Shown one piece after another: positions 1-11,812 of a DNA stretch of 64,000 bases. The notes under the pieces are model-generated. The model worked only from the letters and a program-made list of their open reading frames with translations. It searched no databases and was not told the DNA's origin. Both the position numbers and the translations under genes were made by a program. Each line of letters opens with the position of its first letter. Positions within the stretch are counted from its first letter, which is position 1. This stretch comes from Escarpia spicata (Eukaryota > Annelida > Polychaeta > Sabellida > Siboglinidae). The stretch is from contig OZ023205.1 of assembly GCA_963995525.1 (NCBI GenBank), positions 61,337,104-61,401,103 on the forward strand, written 5' to 3'.

Positions 1-144
1 CTATTTATATTGGACTTTGTGTTAAATAGTTTACAACACATAACAACCTGTAATATATTTAATGAAAGGGATGTGGATTCTGGCTTTGATTATCAATAAT
101 ACCAAGCACTAAACATAATAGACAATTACCTCATTAATATTTCA

Positions 145-150
145 TTTATT
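145..150 (-). terminator. Poly(A) signal of the minus-strand gene at 228-924
   Basis: TTTATT on the plus strand reads AATAAA on the minus strand, 78 bp past the stop codon. This is a plausible cleavage signal for the partial gene. Confidence 0.45.
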
Positions 151-227
151 TACAAAATACAACACATGTACAGTGTATTACAATTATTTTTTATGTAATT
201 AGTTGTAATAGATCAACAATAAAATGA

Positions 228-924
228 TCAATGAGGCAATTTAGAATCGACATACTCATCCTTCTGAAGTGCTGTGATAATGGTTATCACGAGATGTTGT
301 TTCAAGACGGCCACATCCATCAAAGATGGCGGCTTCCCGGCATCCAGTGTTTTCTGAAGTCTACAAGAATCAGAACATATTTACGTGACCCATCTTGAGA
401 ACAAGAATTAAATGTTGCACTAGTATTCTTTAGGATATGACAAGAATAACAGCATAAAGTCTTTGTAATACTTTTCTTCATCAGACATGATTTATAGTTA
501 CAATCCAAATGTAGATCCAAATCCAAATATACAATGATCACAGGTGACCTTCACATTGCCTAACTCTATCTGACCTCCATGACCATCACATTATGTACCT
601 CCATGACCTTCATATTACATACCTCTCTGACCTTCACATTACATACCTCTCTGACCTTCACGTCATGTACCTCTCTGACATCCACGACTTTCACATTACA
701 AACCTTTCTTTGACCTCCATGACCTTCACATCACATACCTCTCTCTGACCTCGACGGCCCATGACCCAATGTCTTCCCTCACTGTCGACTCCTTACTGAC
801 AGGCTGCGGGGATATGAGACACCCGTGCCCAATAAGAGGCAGCCGTGGAGCTTGGCTGCTCCGGTTCTCAAATGATGCTTCGGTGTGTGATGCCATTTCG
901 GCAATACGGTGCAGCAGACTCAAT
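228..924 (-). CDS. 3' end (last two coding exons) of an unidentified minus-strand gene
   Basis: Two exons read in one frame on the minus strand. The first runs 924-750 (acceptor AG at 926-925, donor GT at 749-748). The second runs 353-228 (acceptor at 355-354, stop TGA at 230-228). The first ends on a codon boundary and the second starts on one, so together they give about 99 C-terminal residues. These contain LLHRIAEMASHT, RLPLIGHGCLI, GSWAVE, then KTLDAGKPPSLMDVAVLKQH and a helical tail ending KLPH. A poly(A) signal follows 78 bp downstream of the stop. I do not recognise the family and assign no function. The upstream exons were not found; they should lie at higher coordinates. The matched splice phases and the hydrophobic pattern argue for a real gene, but the acceptor at 924 has a weak pyrimidine tract. 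Confidence 0.5.
545..755. repeat. Degenerate minisatellite, unit about 24 bp
   Basis: The unit is close to ctctctgaccttcacattac plus four to five bases, with roughly eight imperfect copies. It fills the intron between the two exons of the minus-strand gene and touches the donor at 749. Confidence 0.7.
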
Positions 925-954
925 CTAAGTATACAAATAACAAGTTTCTAATTA

Positions 955-3900
955 GCAACACCACAGATCATGCCAGTTGATTTGCAAAGGAATTAAATTA
1001 TTACTATATGCGCAGGGGTCAAAATTACCACGTCCCCAGGCTGAAAAGTTTACCTTTCCAGCTTGCCATTAGCATACGTTTCAGTGCAATTATTATTTTA
1101 ATAATCACTGTCCTCTAATGTTTCAACTGTTAACATGTCAAATCCATGTGTGCATATTCTACATACTGTTTTATTGCATTTTATTGTTATTGTTTGTATA
1201 TATGCCAAAAAGTAGCACAAAGTATGTCATGAGACAAGAGTAACTTGAACAAGAAGAGCCATATAATTCAAAACCCAAGCTGCAGGATAATTAGTTCTTA
1301 TGATTTATATCAAATGATCTGCAAACACAGGTACAAGTTGCCTATCATAATATAATTCATCTATGATTAAGTATTATTGCGTACAGGAATGTCTGTAACA
1401 GAGTTGACACAAACAATTAAAATGAATGTTTTAAACTAGGTAATCCACACTCGCAACCTGTGAAAGGGCTTGACACCCCTTTCTTGAGGAGTCACCCATT
1501 GTTAAGTACTTAAAATCAGGTAAGGGACATGCCCAAATAGGAGCAACACCACTGGCCGAAGCCGTCCTTCAGGATGTTGTGCCAATATTGCAAACAGAAC
1601 AGAACTATTTTTATTATATGCCAATATTTATCTGTAAGACTGCATGTTTCCATGTCTGGTTACTCATGCGTGACAGAATTTGAAAGAAAGTTTAATTCCT
1701 GATTACAAAAAATTGTCAGCTGAAATTATTCCAAATTGGTCAAATGACCCATGGCCGCAGAGCTCTGTGGTAATTTAATTGGTGGCATAAGAATTTAAGA
1801 GGTATATATTTTGCTTGAACAGTTATATATGGGCAAGAACACAGTACTGGTATACTAAAATGGGACATCAGATTTGAAAATTCAAATGCATAAATTTGAT
1901 TCAAAATGCTTATATTCTGAAGGAGGAGGTAACTGTTCATAACTGCTATCGAGGCCGGGATAACTTCCCTCAAGAGTTGGCAACATGGACATCTCAAAGG
2001 TAGTATGTAACATGGACACAGATTACGGTCAATATGACCATGCCATCCTGATTAGACTTAACTTGAGAACCAGCAAGATTCATTTATTAGATATGCAGGA
2101 AATGTGTTCTATTCCATAAAAGTATACCCAAAAATAAAAATTGCTGTGAATATGTATTGATGTATTGATGTTGTCATCTATATGATATATGTAAATGAAT
2201 AAAACTAAAATTTCATTTAGTTGGCCTATTTCAATCTACACTTGTCTTGCATTGTTGCTTTGCATAGGAGGATATATGTGACAGTGGTGTATACTATACT
2301 ATTAGTAAGTATTTGTAAAAGTAAACTTGTAATGATCCGGCCTGAAGTAATAGTAATATGTAATACTAACAATTACAAATAGTGAAGTAATAATAATAGG
2401 ATTGAACCAAAATACAATGTAATAGTAATTGCTTCAAATAAATAGTAATAGGAAGGAAACTAAGTAACAGTAATATATTACATTACAATGTAATCGACCC
2501 CAGGCCTGGTAAGGATGCTGCCAAAATTAAGGTATATAGTTAAAATAAAGGCAGGATTGTGCATTAGTTTATTGGGAATACCACTGTGAGTATCAATGAT
2601 TCGTAAATTAACATGTTAACTAATATATGTTAACAATAATGTAACAAGTAGCAGATGCCTACATAAAACAAACAGTAGACTGACTGAAGGTTTTAAATAA
2701 AAAGTAAACAAACTTCAAACAAATACTGCATGAGAAAGTGGGATAACAACTAGGAAATGTGTCATCACAACTGAGGAATATCGCGACATGGCTGGAGGTA
2801 ACGAAGACCAAGAGCAAAGAGAGTTGGGGCAGTCCAGTGACAGTGACGACTGACGTACATCAGCACCCGACATCGTCATTGGTAGGCAACGTACCAATGT
2901 CGTCGGCAAAAGGAGACGGAATGGTGTTCAAATTATATATTTTTGAGATAAAATATCACTTACAAGGCGTGGATAATTTCTAATCAGTAATTTAGAATTA
3001 TTCCTTAAAAAAGAGGAAAGACAAAATAACGAAAATGTCCCAGTTGCTTGCCATCCAGCAGTTAAACAACACATGAACACGCGGATCGTCGGGGCCGAAT
3101 TAAATCCACAAATTTATATATTTTACAAAGAAATAATGGCTAGATTTTATCTAAATACAGTGAACGTCTTAAACTTTCTGACTGCATACATAATGAGACA
3201 ATTTTGCCGAGGGAGTACGTAACATTTTCAAAAAATTTGACAAAGAAAATGAAAAACGTCCCTGGAGAATTTCCGGCATCCATGTTATCGTAGATGGATT
3301 CTCTTCGCCGTAAATAAATTCGTGTTACATCCTGGTATTCATGATGTTGTATAATGCTGAAGATTTTTCTTTTATTGGAACAAATTGCTTGGATGTACGT
3401 AACTGGTAAAAGGACATGACAGGAGGTAACTTTCGTTAGGTTTGCGTCAAAAACTTGTTATTTATGCTTAAACAAAATAACTTCCCAAATTAATTAGTGC
3501 CAATGAGCGATCGTTTCACGACGTGTCTGATATGTCCTACGTTTTAACTTCATGGTCGTAATGTTCCGGAGGGGTACGTAACGTAGGACATGAAATATAG
3601 AGTAACTCCGCCACCTGATATTTTTTGTTGCTGTTTATTAACAACTTGAGGTATTAAAATTATAATTACGTAGTTTCAAACACATGTGTTTTGGGGTTTT
3701 TCTAATTAAGGTGGATATTTTACAATCAAAAACAGAGCCACAGAGCCGGTTTCAATATACACTGGTTTTCCTGTGTCCTAAATATGACGTAAAAATCAGG
3801 TCGATTTCGGGTGGACATCGTTCATACATAAAACTGGGTCAAGTAATGGGATATTTTCTGTGGATTAGTTATCTCTATGGGATGTATAGTAAATATATAA

Positions 3901-4230
3901 TAACTTGGCTTACATTTTCTTTTATTGTACAATATTTATTTCACTTATAATTAAGGCACCACATGTGTGTACCATTACTGTGTTCTTACCCATATATATG
4001 CATTGTATGGCATTTTGAATTTTCCTCATGAGAAACAAAAAATTTACTGTCAATAATTTATTGTAATAAAATTTAAATGTCTAACCTCTGCTCCCCAAAA
4101 GTAATCAAATGTTGCAGGGTTACTAAAAACACGAGGGAGTGTTGCAGGGTGCAGTTTGCTTTGTTGTAATGTTGTGTACATGTCACCGTTGTCTGGGTGT
4201 GAGTACGCAGACATACCCCAATATATATAC
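955..4230. other. Gene-poor AT-rich stretch
   Basis: No convincing exon is seen. At 2801-2936 a plus-strand reading frame starts with MAGGNEDQEQREL and is rich in Ser/Asp, but it has an in-frame TGA and no recognisable continuation. It may be a dead transposase N-terminus or nothing. The stretch probably holds introns and missing upstream exons of the minus-strand gene at 228-924. Confidence 0.4.
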
Positions 4231-4231
4231 A

Positions 4232-4332
4232 GCGTTCGAAATAGCACTAGTCCGTTTGTCCGGGACAAGTGATTTTTGGCTCCGACAAGTAAAATTACTC
4301 TACATGGTTATCCGGTGGACAAGTGAAAATTT
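4232..4332. repeat. Dispersed repeat with a CTTGTCC/GGACAAG palindrome, copy 1
   Basis: The segment contains several ACTTGTCC or GGACAAGT motifs, including tccggtggacaagt. The same motif block occurs at 6360-6440. It looks like one end of an old dispersed element, but no coding capacity or target duplication was found. Confidence 0.4.
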
Positions 4333-4339
4333 ACATTAA

Positions 4340-5890
4340 ATAGTGACGTGTGCAACATTGCAAACTTTTTATATGAGGAAATTCAAACGTAAATGAAGTT
4401 TGCTAGCAATCACGCGTGTCCAATTTTGTTAGTGTGTCTGCGTCTTGTCGTTTCGCCGCTAGTATGTTGTACGTCAGTGTTCCACCGAGTTTAGTGCCTG
4501 CGTTAACAGGGTCATCCGCTGAGCGCACCGACCTAGCTCTGTCATACGCGTAGGACAGACTCCACATCAGTCATCATTGATCGAGGCTGTATTTCACACA
4601 ATCGTAAATCATTCAGTTTCGCCGACGTACAACTTGCTTCCACTCACGGATCATATTTGGTGAACTTTGGAAATAGTAGACTTTGTATCGTTACCTGTTA
4701 TTTGAATAATTATATAGTTTTAACCATTATTACGCCTAACCCACGCGGACTCGGCAGTCTTCCAAGACCAAGTCATCGAATGTTAGCCGATCCTGATCGC
4801 TGATCGGTGACAATTTTCAAAACTTGTAACTGGCTCTCCGGTAAATCTATGGTGCTGGTTGATAAACAGAATATTAATGAAATTTCAGAAGTGTTGTTGC
4901 ATCTATGTAACATTTATTTTAATCATAAATTGCGAGTTCTTGAAACCGAATTGTGCAAGACACGCGGCCGAGAACGGTGCGCCAACCGCCGTTGACATCA
5001 AGGAGCCTCTACTTGGGCAGGAGGCGTCATTGAGCGAGAAAATGGCAGTCTACACTAAAGGTTTTGTCCGCCATTCGGGAGGCAAGCGCATGCGCCTGCG
5101 GGACCGGCAGCGTGCGATATTAACATATTTATTCAGTCATCTCATTTCATCAGAATAATTACCAAGCGTGATGCGTCATATAAAATGAAATATATTAAAG
5201 TTATCCTTGAAGTTTTTTAGATATCACAATTCGAAATAATGAAATGTGCAAACAAATCACGTAGAAACATTGCAATTATTTATTGAGCCAACTGAACTTT
5301 GTCGTGTTTCATCAGAATAATCATCAAGCTGTACCACTTCTTATATAATTAAAATATTGAGGTTATCGTTGAAAATGTTGAGCAGTGATAATGCAAACTG
5401 CATTTTCTGCACGCGTATGGTCTGGCTTGGCGCAACTCCAGAATGGCGGACGAACTGCTTACGTACTTTCCTCGAACAATGTAGATAGCGCGCGCTGCAC
5501 CGTCTTGTATTGATATGCGGTCTTTGGTTGACATGTCGGCTTCCGCCAACTACGGCGGTCTGCGCACGGCAGCAACGTTACGACGTAACTAAATCTATAA
5601 ATTATTTTTCGCCTGGTAAATGTAATTAACGCATCGTTTTATTATCATTGAAATGGTAATATAACATTTACGAAAAAATATGCGTTTGTTTGCTGATGAT
5701 CAATTGAATATTATCTTCGTTTGTAAAATACAGAACTTTGTTAATATTGAAGTTCATAGAGGTTTAACAAAATAGTATCAGATTATAGTTTATTGTTGAT
5801 TTTTGTGACAACATTTCCTGGCTTTGCATTGGTCGTGTTCCTGGTTGAGTGGCATCTTTAATGACAAACTGATGCCAACATTTTACAGCA
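4340..5890. other. Intergenic; diverged direct duplication near 5130-5220 and 5285-5385
   Basis: Two blocks share catcagaataat, then a similar run ending in a tta-tcctt/cgttgaa motif about 155 bp apart. This suggests an old local duplication. Open frames here (such as 4859-5158) show no domain and no splice context. I see no supported gene. Confidence 0.35.
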
Positions 5891-5897
5891 TTGTTAT

Positions 5898-5901
5898 ATG
5901 T

Positions 5902-5957
<56 letters not shown>

Positions 5958-5958
5958 C

Positions 5959-5991
<33 letters not shown>

Positions 5992-5996
5992 CCATA
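5898..5996. repeat. (TA)n microsatellite with interspersed TACA
   Basis: About 100 bp of alternating TA with TACATA interruptions. The Tyr/Ile-rich ORFs across it are artefacts. Confidence 0.9.
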
Positions 5997-6359
5997 TTAA
6001 ACATAAACAGTTTTTGCAACATTATAAAAACAAATAGCAAGGAAAACAATTGTCTCATTCCTATCATCGTAATAATTATTTGTTATTAATAAAAGCGTTC
6101 ATCAGCATCACTAAAATATTGGTATACATCATGTAACGTGTCTACTTTTAATATTCGTGATGAATAATAATTGACCGGAAAATAGTTGCAAATATAATTT
6201 TGTAATTTCAAAATTTTAACATTAAATCAAATTGTCTTTGATCACAGGTCACTCAGATGTACATGCAACGAAACAGCAGGAACATTGTGTCGTTGTCATA
6301 AAAATAAGACAGATTTTTTACGTTTTTTCCGAAGCTTCGATTCCCCTTCACAACCACTC

Positions 6360-6445
6360 AGACAAGTTAACATTTTGGCGGACAAGTAGATTTCAAAACT
6401 TACTTGTCCGGTGGACAAGTAAATTTTCTGGCTAATTTCTATCAC
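6360..6445. repeat. Dispersed repeat with a CTTGTCC/GGACAAG palindrome, copy 2
   Basis: It carries acttgtccggtggacaagta and the nearby ggcggacaagtag. It matches the block at 4232-4332, in the same orientation as far as the palindrome allows. Confidence 0.4.
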
Positions 6446-7029
6446 TGATATGTCTGTAGAACTAATAAGCAACACTGCAAGTATTGACATGACAACTCGC
6501 TACCAGCTGTGCTTGGCCTGTGTTGAGTAGTCACCCACAATTTGTATTTCAAGGCCTCTAGTCCGACATCACTAGTGTATATTATACATGTAAGTCGACC
6601 TTACATAGTATTGTGCGCTGCAATACAATTATATGGCAGCATAAAACTAGTAATTTAATACTCAATTTTGTAAATTTTGCAATAATGCATTTTTTGCACT
6701 TGTGTAGAATCCGGACCCACCTCAATTTTGCCGTTATAACTTGAGTTTTGCCTAACTTTGATACCTCAAAGCATTAGTTCCATCATTCAACATCATCCCA
6801 GGCATATCTATATAATGAAAATATTGTGTCTTAATTAGCGCATTTTTGAAGCCCAAATAGCAACCCGGTTTGTGCTAGTCTGCATGCACTGCTGCGATCG
6901 TGCGCTACCGCATCGCGCTCATAAAATGAGCGATATAGCGGCGTATGTTCATGCCAAGTGGGGCGCTATTTACTCCTAAAAAATGTGCTAAGATGCAATA
7001 TTCATCACTTCTTACACTATACACATCAT

Positions 7030-7598
7030 CTGTTATCACATGTACACACATCATGGTGTGTCATTTGTTATCACTACATGTACACACACCATGGTGTGTC
7101 ATTTGTTATCACTACATGTACACATATCATGGTGTGTCATTTGTTATCACTACATGTACACACACCATGGTGTGTCATTTGTTATCACTACATGTACACA
7201 CAACATGGTGTGTCATTTGTTATCACTACATGTACACACACCATGGTGTGTCATTTGTTATCACTACATGTACACATATCATGGTGTGTCATTTGTTATC
7301 TCTACATGTACACACACCATGGTGTGTCATTTGTTATCACTACATGTACACACACCATGGTGTGTCATTTGTTATCACTACATGTACACACATCATGGTG
7401 TGTCATTTGTTATCACTACATATACACACACCATGGTGTGTCATTTGTTATCACTACATGTACACACACCATGGTGTGTCATTTGTTATCACTACATGTA
7501 CACATATCATGGTGTGTCATTTGTTATCACTACATGTACACACACCATGGTGTGTCATTTGTTATCACTACATGTACACACACCATGGTGTGTCATTT
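7030..7598. repeat. 40-bp minisatellite, about 14 copies, with a palindromic core
   Basis: Each unit contains the perfect 14-bp palindrome CACACCATGGTGTG (some copies vary to CATATCATGG or CACAACATGG), plus tacatgtaca and catttgttatcac. The copies differ by only a few substitutions, so the array is young or homogenised. Because 40 is not a multiple of 3 and the unit lacks stops in the forward direction, all three plus-strand frames stay open. This produces false ORFs of 186-267 codons, not a protein gene. Confidence 0.92.
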
Positions 7599-7599
7599 A

Positions 7600-7923
7600 A
7601 AAGGGCACTGTATAGATTATTCCATGGAAGAAGTATTTTGCCGGCCAACACTTGGCACATGCGGCTATTTATAGAACAGTGTGGTGCAGGCGATATGTTT
7701 GCCGTCGTTAGTTTTCTGGAACACAAGGCAATCATGCGCTGTGTCTAGTGATTGTGTTGTTGATAAGGATTTATTTATGACATTTACTGCTGCAAACTAA
7801 CAACACTAAATAAACATTTCGCCTGCACAAGACTGTTCTATAAATAGCTGCAGATGCCAAGCTTCGGCCAACAAAATACTTCTGCAGTGGAATAGCACAA
7901 TCTATACAGGGCCCCTTTAAACG
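7600..7923. repeat. Inner inverted repeat (about 105-bp arms) of the foldback element
   Basis: The left arm reads gcactgtatagattattcca onward. The right arm, about 115 bp later, is its imperfect reverse complement, ending in caatctatacagggcccctt. The loop is about 110 bp. The arms could fold into a long imperfect hairpin in RNA or single-stranded DNA. Confidence 0.75.
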
Positions 7924-8032
7924 TAAATATATGCCTGGCTGGGATGATGTTGAATGATGGAACTAACTGAGGTATCAAAGTTACACAAAATTCAAGTTAT
8001 AACAGCGAAATCGAGGTGGGTCCGGATTCTAT

Positions 8033-9500
8033 ACATGATTAAATGATCCCATTTTTCAGATGAGCACCTCAAATATATAAAATATTAATATTTATTAATT
8101 ATATACTGGCTATTTTATTTATATTTCAACATATTCAGTATTACGACAAATTATGCAAAATATTATGGATAAATGTTGTGTTTTCCTTAACGTCAAATAA
8201 CGAGTCAAGTCAGTCAACCACTATTTGGAGAAGGCGTATACAGTGAACTGAGTGAAGATTTCCAACGGGTATCGGGTACCGGGTCCGGGTGTATTACTGT
8301 ATAGTAAATACCATGACAACGCGCACATGCAACATAAAATTGGAAACGCCAAAACATACGCAATTATGACAATGTTATGTTCATTAACATATCAACAAAA
8401 CATAAGTGTGCTTCATTACCAGATGTGCATTGCATGATCCTTCAGTATTCCATTGCTTTGATTAGAGAGCCATTTTCTTCAAGTTAATAATTGGTTTACG
8501 ATGTTGCCATGTCGCCATTTTATCAAATATAGCGCGAAATTTTGATTTGTTTTTCTTATACATTTTATTTCAATTTGGTTAGTATTGCATAAAGAAATTA
8601 TTTATTTAAAAGAAACACAATGACAAAACTGCATTAACCTTCAAAGTGTGTCGATTTCGAAGTTTGTTCGCCATTTATTACACCCAATCAAATTCTTAGC
8701 TTGTCGATAAACTACGCCGGAACTAGACGCGAATTTCAAAACGAGGAACACAAGCGAGGCCAGTACCAAGGGTGGGTTTTTTTTGCACTTTCACGTTTGG
8801 CGAATTTGCAAAACTGTCTCCAAGTAACACATTCACATACCTTATCCGGATGCAGTAAGTGTACTCCAGGTAAGAGCGCGTAAGCCAGATCAGTTATCGA
8901 ACATTTGCGAGTAATCGGTAGAGATTTCCAGAAGTTGCCGACGAGTCCTTGGTTACTTACTGTCATTTACATTGCCATTGGCATTGCGTGCCCGGGCACG
9001 AGCGGTTATTATCGTTCAATGTAAATAAAAACGTGTATTCGGGTGTGGAGCGAACGTGTTAAAAGTAAAATATGTAGAAGAATATGCTACCATAATGCAA
9101 TGGAGATGGCATAATACGAACAAGTCAAACCTGAGACTGACACTGCCTTATCATGCAGGGCCAGGGTTTATTAGTAGGGTATATTTTTATATATTTTGTA
9201 GGAGGTGGGTTTTTCTTTCCAAATGCCAGATCCCCAGAATAGTGGCAGAATAATCATATATTGATTGTGGCCACTTAACGAAAGAAGAAGAAGTCTTGCT
9301 TTGGCTTTCCCCTGCTTTTTTGGCCTGGCTTAATTTTTTACTTTTTTGTAGCGTTTAAATTTTGGGTAAATTTGGGTTATGCAAGTTTTGCGCCTTCCCT
9401 AATTGCCTCAAATCTAAGTAGGCTCTATCTGGGCTTCTAGCTTAGGTAACGCCCCATGCGTGAAAACGTAAACAAGTTCTAAACGACAGCTCACAACATT
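8033..9500. other. Intergenic stretch, no supported gene
   Basis: No domain, splice-supported exon or RNA gene was recognised. A short GAAGAAGAAG run at about 9284-9294 resembles the 3' tail of the CR1-type LINE seen at 12.0 kb and could mark an old LINE end. Confidence 0.4.
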
Positions 9501-9506
9501 TTATTG

Positions 9507-9775
9507 AGTATTGTTTGCCATCGTTAGTTTTCTGGAACACAAGGCAATCATGCGCTGAGTCTAGTGATTGTGTTGTTGATAAGGATTTATTTATGACATT
9601 TACTGTTGCAAACTAACAACACTAAATAAACATATCGCCTGCACGAGACTGTTCTATAAATAGCTGCCAAGCGTTGGCCAACAAAATACTTCTGCCGTGG
9701 AATAGCACAATCTATACAGGGCCCCTTTAAACGTAAATGGGATTATGTTGAATGATGGAACTAACTGAGGTATGC
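9507..9775. mobile_element. Second, partial copy of the foldback element
   Basis: The segment repeats the loop and right inner arm of 7690-7925 nearly base for base (tgccatcgttagttttctgg, tgttgttgataaggatttat). It then has the truncated outer arm tgttgaatgatggaactaac. It lacks the minisatellite and the left half. Confidence 0.8.
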
Positions 9776-10270
9776 AAACCATCCCATAGACAAACATATT
9801 CAAAAAGGTATTTAAAACTGATAGTTACCCTACCTAATATACATAACTATACCACTCTTAGTCCACAAATGCTACATACACAATGGTCTCATTCCCTAGC
9901 AACAACAACGCTAAGTCCTAAGCCTTCGAGCCACAGCATGTAAACATAAATCGAAACAAAGCACTCACCCTTACGCAACTGTAGGAATCTATTTTATTCA
10001 TAGGCTGCTAATACCAATAGAAGGAAAATACTGTACCCAATAATAAACTTTCTACTAACAGGCTTTTTGTCAGGACACTTTATCCCAGTATCACCCATCA
10101 CCGCACAATTGTTTAGAAACTCGTCCAACCATACTAATACTATCATTACTAATACTAATGATAATAGTTAAACTGCAGCCTATACAACTTGGTCTCCAAG
10201 CTAAAACAACAATTCCGACTGCACATCACCATTAAGGTTCAGCTGTCTATCCGACCAGTGAACGGTAAAC

Positions 10271-11152
10271 ATGCCCTCGTTTATTTCCTTGCATACCGGC
10301 CTTCTCTTCCTACTTCTGATCACCCACGACATTGAAGAAAACCCAGGCCCTCGCGCAGTTAAATTCCCATCTGGTGAATGTGGTAAAGCAGTGAAAGTGA
10401 GACAACATGGCATAGCATGTGACAACTGTGAATCCTGGTTCCACACTAAATGCATCAACATGAGCGATACAGTGTACTTTGCTCACACATCAAGCACGCC
10501 CTGGATATGTGCCTGCGGCTTGCCCAAATTTTCCAGTGCATTGTCAACCCCTGAAACCACCTTTAGTGATAGTGAAATCACACAGGACACTCGGCATCAT
10601 TATACAGATCGCCCCTCCCTTGTAGACATCTCAAGAGCATCATCTCTCCCACTCTCACCCAACAGCCAAAATACTTCCCAATATACATCCCACATGCAAC
10701 AGTGTCTCATCTACAATGGCATCCCGCCCCTAACCTCTACACCTGGACTCAAGGCGGATCCCCCAGACTTCAGTTCCTTGGACTCAACCTCAACAAGCAG
10801 TGAACTGTCCAGCACACCATCACCTGTGAAAGAGGTCTCCTCTCTCCGCAGCCTGGTGATTAACTTCCAAAGCATCAGGTCTAAGAAGGCTGAATTTTTG
10901 CACCTCCTAATAGAAGCAAACCCAGACATTGTCTTTGGTTCAGAGATGTGGCTAAATGAACAGATAAACAGTGCTGAGATATTTCCGCCCACATACAACG
11001 TCTATCTCAAGGATAGAGAGGATGGATATGGAGGTGTTCTCATCACTGTCAGGTCAAACATCGGCAGAGGCAGTAATGGTAAAAAATACAGACTTCAAGA
11101 AGAAATGAACCCCTCATTGCTGGATCAATCTACAGAACTCCTTCAGCTATGA
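10271..11152 (+). pseudogene. LINE ORF: 2A-like peptide, PHD-like finger, N-terminal half of endonuclease
   Basis: The ATG at 10271 opens a 293-codon frame. Residues about 7-18 are hydrophobic (TGLLFLLLITH), followed at once by DIEENPGP, which matches the 2A ribosome-skipping consensus D-[VI]-E-x-N-P-G-P. Residues about 35-75 hold a Cys/His cluster (CDNC, WFHTKC, WICAC) like the PHD fingers in CR1-type LINEs. A Ser/Thr/Pro-rich linker follows. From about residue 190 the endonuclease starts (SLVINFQSIRSKKAEF, NPDIVFGSEMWLNE, DGYGGVLI). The frame breaks after the VRSN motif because part of the endonuclease is deleted. The hydrophobic N-terminus just before the 2A motif fits the 'signal sequence plus 2A' arrangement described in some invertebrate LINEs and immune genes. 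Confidence 0.8.
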
Positions 11153-11812
11153 CAGGCTGTTGGATGGAGGAAATCCTAAAGACCCTCGATGCCATCACGA
11201 CAGATGGAGTTGTTTGGATAGGCAGTGATTTCAGCCTGCCGGACATCAACTGGAAAGACCAGACAGTGACAGGGCACGCCTACCTCCAGAGGATCAGCCA
11301 AGCTTTCCTGGACAAAATGAATGACCTAGGACTCCACCAAATGAATGACAAACCAACCAGAGACAATGCCATTCCTGGATTATGCGTCAGCGGTATAGGA
11401 TCCCCATCAGCGGCACCTGAAGACCACTCTGGAGATGGTTCAGCGATGCGCAGCCCGCCGCATCCTGCACAACTTCAGCCCCACTGCCAGCGCATCCGCC
11501 ATGGTAGAGCAGCTAAACCTTGAGCACCTGCAACTCAGGAGAACAGTGGATAAGGCTAGCATGATGTACAAAATTATGCACAGCCTTGTCGACCTACACC
11601 CACCTCCTGGCCTACTGAAGACAGCCTCCTGGAAAACCTGTGGTCAGCAAAACAAACTCCTACTGCCCCACTCAAGGACAAACACTTATCTCCATTCCTT
11701 TTTCCCATCTGCCACCAGAATGTGGAACTCACTTCCCTCAGACTCCTCCGAAGCCCAGTCCCTCCCAGTCTTCAGGTCCTCCATGAAGAACTGGCTGACT
11801 GCTCGGCAATAG
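11149..11812 (+). pseudogene. LINE remnants: C-terminal endonuclease joined to the RT C-terminal tail
   Basis: The frame from 11149 carries WIGSDFSLPDINWKD, the conserved GDFN/DINW block of the APE endonuclease. Near 11380-11395 it jumps directly into the RT tail (SAV, stop, DPHQRHL, then TLEMVQRCAARRILH and RMWNSLPSD). An in-frame TAG replaces an expected Trp codon, and the two parts lie in different frames. The catalytic RT motifs are absent, so this copy cannot retrotranspose by itself. Confidence 0.78.

Larger units (their letters stand above)
6704..8032. mobile_element. Foldback element with nested inverted repeats and an internal minisatellite
   Basis: The outer arms are 6704-6830 and about 7925-8032. 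The left arm begins tgtgtagaatccggaccc, and the right arm ends in its near reverse complement ggtccggattctatacat. Both arms include the tgttgaatgatggaact motif in opposite orientations. A second inverted repeat (about 7600-7705 versus 7818-7923) sits inside, next to a 40-bp minisatellite. No transposase ORF is present. Related fragments occur at 9507-9775 and 53535-53810, so this is a dispersed non-autonomous family. No clear target-site duplication was identified. Confidence 0.7.

Noticed and set aside
1441..1605. Possible SINE or gene-like GC island
   Set aside because: Somewhat structured sequence, but no A/B boxes, tail or second copy in the window.
2759..2983. Possible gene with MAGGNEDQEQREL start
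   Set aside because: In-frame stop after about 21 codons and no identifiable family.
6945..7748. Three overlapping plus-strand ORFs of 186-267 codons
   Set aside because: They run through the 40-bp minisatellite, whose unit is stop-free in all forward frames. The repeated MVCHLLSLH-type peptide is an artefact.
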